Shown: one piece after another, positions 62,031 to 64,000 of the stretch
How positions within the stretch are numbered: the stretch's first letter is position 1
Layout: every line of letters begins with the position of its first letter
DNA from: Deltaproteobacteria bacterium
Lineage (GTDB): Bacteria; Lernaellota; Lernaellaia; JACKCT01
Assembly: GCA_027493875.1 (NCBI GenBank)
Contig: JAOSJX010000028.1
Coordinates: forward strand, 62,001 to 126,000
Direction of reading: 5' to 3'
Length of the DNA stretch: 64,000 nt
Made by a program: the position numbers and the translations under genes
Notes under the pieces: generated by a model
Databases searched by the model: none
What the model saw: only the letters and a program-made list of their open reading frames with translations
What the model was told of the DNA's origin: nothing

Positions 62031-64000
62031 ATGCCGACGCCGACGCCCGCTTACCGCCGCGACGCCGTCGTCTACGCGCTGCTGGCGGCGGCGTTCGCGC
62101 TTTCCTTCCTCCCCTACTTTCTCCAGGCGTCGAGCACCTGGGACGACGAAGAGCAGATGAACGGGAACCTGGCGAAGGATCTCGCCGACGGCCTTGTGGT
62201 TCCCGCGATCGAATACCGCTATCACGATTGGACGACGGGCCAATGGCTGACGGGATTTCTCCTCTATCCGCTGTTCGCCGTTTTCGGCCGCTACGCATCG
62301 GTCATCAAGCTGCTCGGCGCGGCTTTTTCTTTCGGCACCTATCTCCTGTGGTTCGCTTTTTTGCGCCGTTATGCCGGGTGGGTGGCGGCGTGCGCGATGG
62401 CCGCCCTCTTCCTGTTTCCGCCGCCGTTTTTCGCGCATTACACGATGGTCACCTTCGCGAACCACAAAGAAAGCGCTTTTCTCGCGATCGCCCTCGTTTA
62501 CGGCCTTTATCGGCTTCTCGAACGCGACCGGTCTCCCGTGAGGGCAGCGGCGCTCGGCGTTTTCGCCGGCCTGTCGACGTTCTATTGCTTTCAAGCGTCG
62601 GTTCCCGCCGTCGTCGCGGCGATCCTGCTCACCGGCGCGCGAACGCCGCGGCGGGCGATGCCCGAGCTCGCTTCGTATACGCTCGGCTTCGTCGCGGGAT
62701 TTGCACCGTTCACGGCGTATTACTATGCGCACGGCGTCCGTGTGCTGCGTTTTTTTCACATGCCCGCAGGGCAACCCGACGGCGTGTCGCCCGCCGTGGC
62801 CGACAAACTGCTCGTCAAATTTCCCGACCTTTTGTTCCGCGCCCTGCCGGCGTCGTTCAAGCTGGGGCGCCCCGGGACGAACGCGCTGCTGCTCGGTCTT
62901 GTCGCGGTCGCCCTTGTGGTCTTGCTCCTCCTATCGTGGCGGCGGTTGACCGGTTTTTTACGGAGTTTTCTCCGAGCTCCGGAGGGACCGTATGCGTCCG
63001 GTCCGCCCGCGCCCGAGGCGGCCGTCATATTGCTTGTCGCGGTTTTTTTCGGCGCTTACACGGTCAGCGATTACGCCGCACCGCCGATCCAAGACGAGTA
63101 CTGGAACCGCTATCTCCTGCCACTCTACCCTCCGCTCTTCGCGCTGGTGGCGCTGGCGGTGGCGCGGCTTGGACGGGCGCGCGGAGCGCTTCTTCTGGCG
63201 CCGTTTCTCCTCCTGACGCTCTCGGCGCGGGACGCGCGTCTTTTGCGGGCCGAAAACCTGAGCGCGGAAACGTGGCGGCGGGAATTTCGCGAGGCGACGG
63301 CGCTGCGCGGCTACGCGTACCTTCGATTTCTCGACGAAGGATTCGCTCGTCATTTGCGTTCGACGTGCGAGGCGCGGGAGCCGTGCGATCCGTGCGCGGA
63401 CGCTCCCAAGCGCGTGACGCGCGCGTTCCGATGGAAAGCCTATGAGGTGTGCGGACGCGTGTGCGGCGAGATGGGTGGAGAGGAATACTGCGGCGACGAG
63501 AGCGTGCCGCCCGACTCCTGCGATTTCTTCCGCCGCGGATGGACGGCAGGACGTCTTGAGGCCGGTGCGCGCGACGCCGGCGTTTGGCCCGATGCGCCGG
63601 ACCGCGCCGTCCGCGAGGTTCTCGACAACGCGGCGAAGCCCGAGGACCGCGTTCCGACGTTGGAGGGGATCGGGCTGTACGCGCACGAGTCGCTGCTGGC
63701 CTCGACGGTCGTCGAAAACACGTACGCGGCGCTGGCCTCGCGGGCCGATCCGATGTTTCCGCACCGTTTCCGCATCGCGACGGATGCGCTGCGTGGCGTC
63801 GGCGACGACGGTATTACGATTGCGGCCGAGGGATTCGGTTTGGGTGCGCCCCGAAAGTACGGCTTTTACCTCGACTACGAGACCGCGTTTGCCCGGCTCT
63901 TTCCGGAAGAACCCACGCCGGTCCTGCTCGATGCGTTTTACGTCGGCGTCGGGCGGCGCGCGGCGTGGGACATCGCGGGCGCGTATCATCACATCGGCGC
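62031..64000 (+). CDS. Multi-spanning membrane protein, glycosyltransferase-C-like (partial)
   Basis: Open from ATG 62031 to the window edge, at least 656 residues. The first 390 residues have about ten membrane segments. STWDDEEQMNG in the first outer loop recalls the acidic motif of GT-C glycosyltransferases, and RYLLPLYPPLFALVALAV is common in that group. The rest is soluble and unusually Cys-rich for about 60 residues (CEAREPCDPC, CGRVCGEM, EEYCGDE, DSCDFF), suggesting disulfides or metal binding on the outer side. Lipid-linked sugar transfer is a guess. Intact as far as seen. Confidence 0.6.
   Translation, partial: MPTPTPAYRRDAVVYALLAAAFALSFLPYFLQASSTWDDEEQMNGNLAKDLADGLVVPAIEYRYHDWTTGQWLTGFLLYPLFAVFGRYASVIKLLGAAFSFGTYLLWFAFLRRYAGWVAACAMAALFLFPPPFFAHYTMVTFANHKESAFLAIALVYGLYRLLERDRSPVRAAALGVFAGLSTFYCFQASVPAVVAAILLTGARTPRRAMPELASYTLGFVAGFAPFTAYYYAHGVRVLRFFHMPAGQPDGVSPAVADKLLVKFPDLLFRALPASFKLGRPGTNALLLGLVAVALVVLLLLSWRRLTGFLRSFLRAPEGPYASGPPAPEAAVILLVAVFFGAYTVSDYAAPPIQDEYWNRYLLPLYPPLFALVALAVARLGRARGALLLAPFLLLTLSARDARLLRAENLSAETWRREFREATALRGYAYLRFLDEGFARHLRSTCEAREPCDPCADAPKRVTRAFRWKAYEVCGRVCGEMGGEEYCGDESVPPDSCDFFRRGWTAGRLEAGARDAGVWPDAPDRAVREVLDNAAKPEDRVPTLEGIGLYAHESLLASTVVENTYAALASRADPMFPHRFRIATDALRGVGDDGITIAAEGFGLGAPRKYGFYLDYETAFARLFPEEPTPVLLDAFYVGVGRRAAWDIAGAYHHIG

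Overview
The window comes from a high-GC, Gram-negative-type environmental bacterium. Respiratory genes (alternative complex III plus a caa3 oxidase) and secreted lipoproteins with long poly-aspartate tethers after the lipobox suggest a deltaproteobacterium-like lineage such as Lernaellota or Myxococcota relatives. That placement is an inference from gene content; no rRNA gene is present. About fifty single-base frameshifts interrupt otherwise well-conserved core genes, mostly at short homopolymers. I treat them as indel errors in the sequence rather than gene decay, and each affected gene is given as one CDS with its frame changes noted.

Layout. 1-5.4 kb: an IS630-type insertion sequence (162-1264) sits in the last codons of a very large minus-strand protein that looks like a sugar-hydrolase TIM barrel, preceded by a parallel beta-helix protein. 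5.4-8.7 kb: repeats, a GAF-GGDEF diguanylate cyclase and a family 2 glycosyltransferase. 8.8-14.7 kb: the housekeeping operon tgt-yajC-secD-secF-recJ (minus strand). 14.8-21.7 kb: a methyltransferase, two tandem paralogous hydrolase lipoproteins, a small Cys-rich membrane protein and an arylsulfotransferase-like lipoprotein. 21.8-39.0 kb: an aerobic respiration block on the plus strand: heme A and heme O synthesis (ctaA, ctaB), an ABC exporter, a Sco copper chaperone, actABCDEF (quinol:cytochrome c oxidoreductase), a small membrane protein, a second Sco protein and ctaCDEF (caa3 oxidase). Together these make heme A, assemble CuA and carry electrons from quinol to O2.

39.0-47.9 kb: an AidB-like acyl-CoA dehydrogenase, a repeat-riddled small gene, then a methionine/one-carbon cluster (metH, a homocysteine methyltransferase-MTHFR fusion, rubredoxin, a receiver-like protein). 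47.9-54.3 kb: a minus-strand set of overlapping or closely spaced genes, read aguB, aguA, a PNGase F-like lipoprotein, an alkylsulfatase-like MBL lipoprotein and an SDR. This links agmatine-to-putrescine conversion with outward-facing deglycosylation and desulfation enzymes. 54.3-57.6 kb: an AT-richer island with a duplicated leader sequence and two orphan secreted proteins. 57.7-61.7 kb: a type II topoisomerase pair of the Bacteroidota ParE/ParC style.

The most notable gene is at 61753-61985. It is a SelW-like selenoprotein in which the redox motif Cys-Val-Gln-Sec is encoded with an in-frame UGA, followed at the expected distance by a SECIS-like hairpin. It would be lost by standard gene calling. 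The window ends inside a multi-spanning membrane protein. I saw no tRNA, rRNA or CRISPR array.
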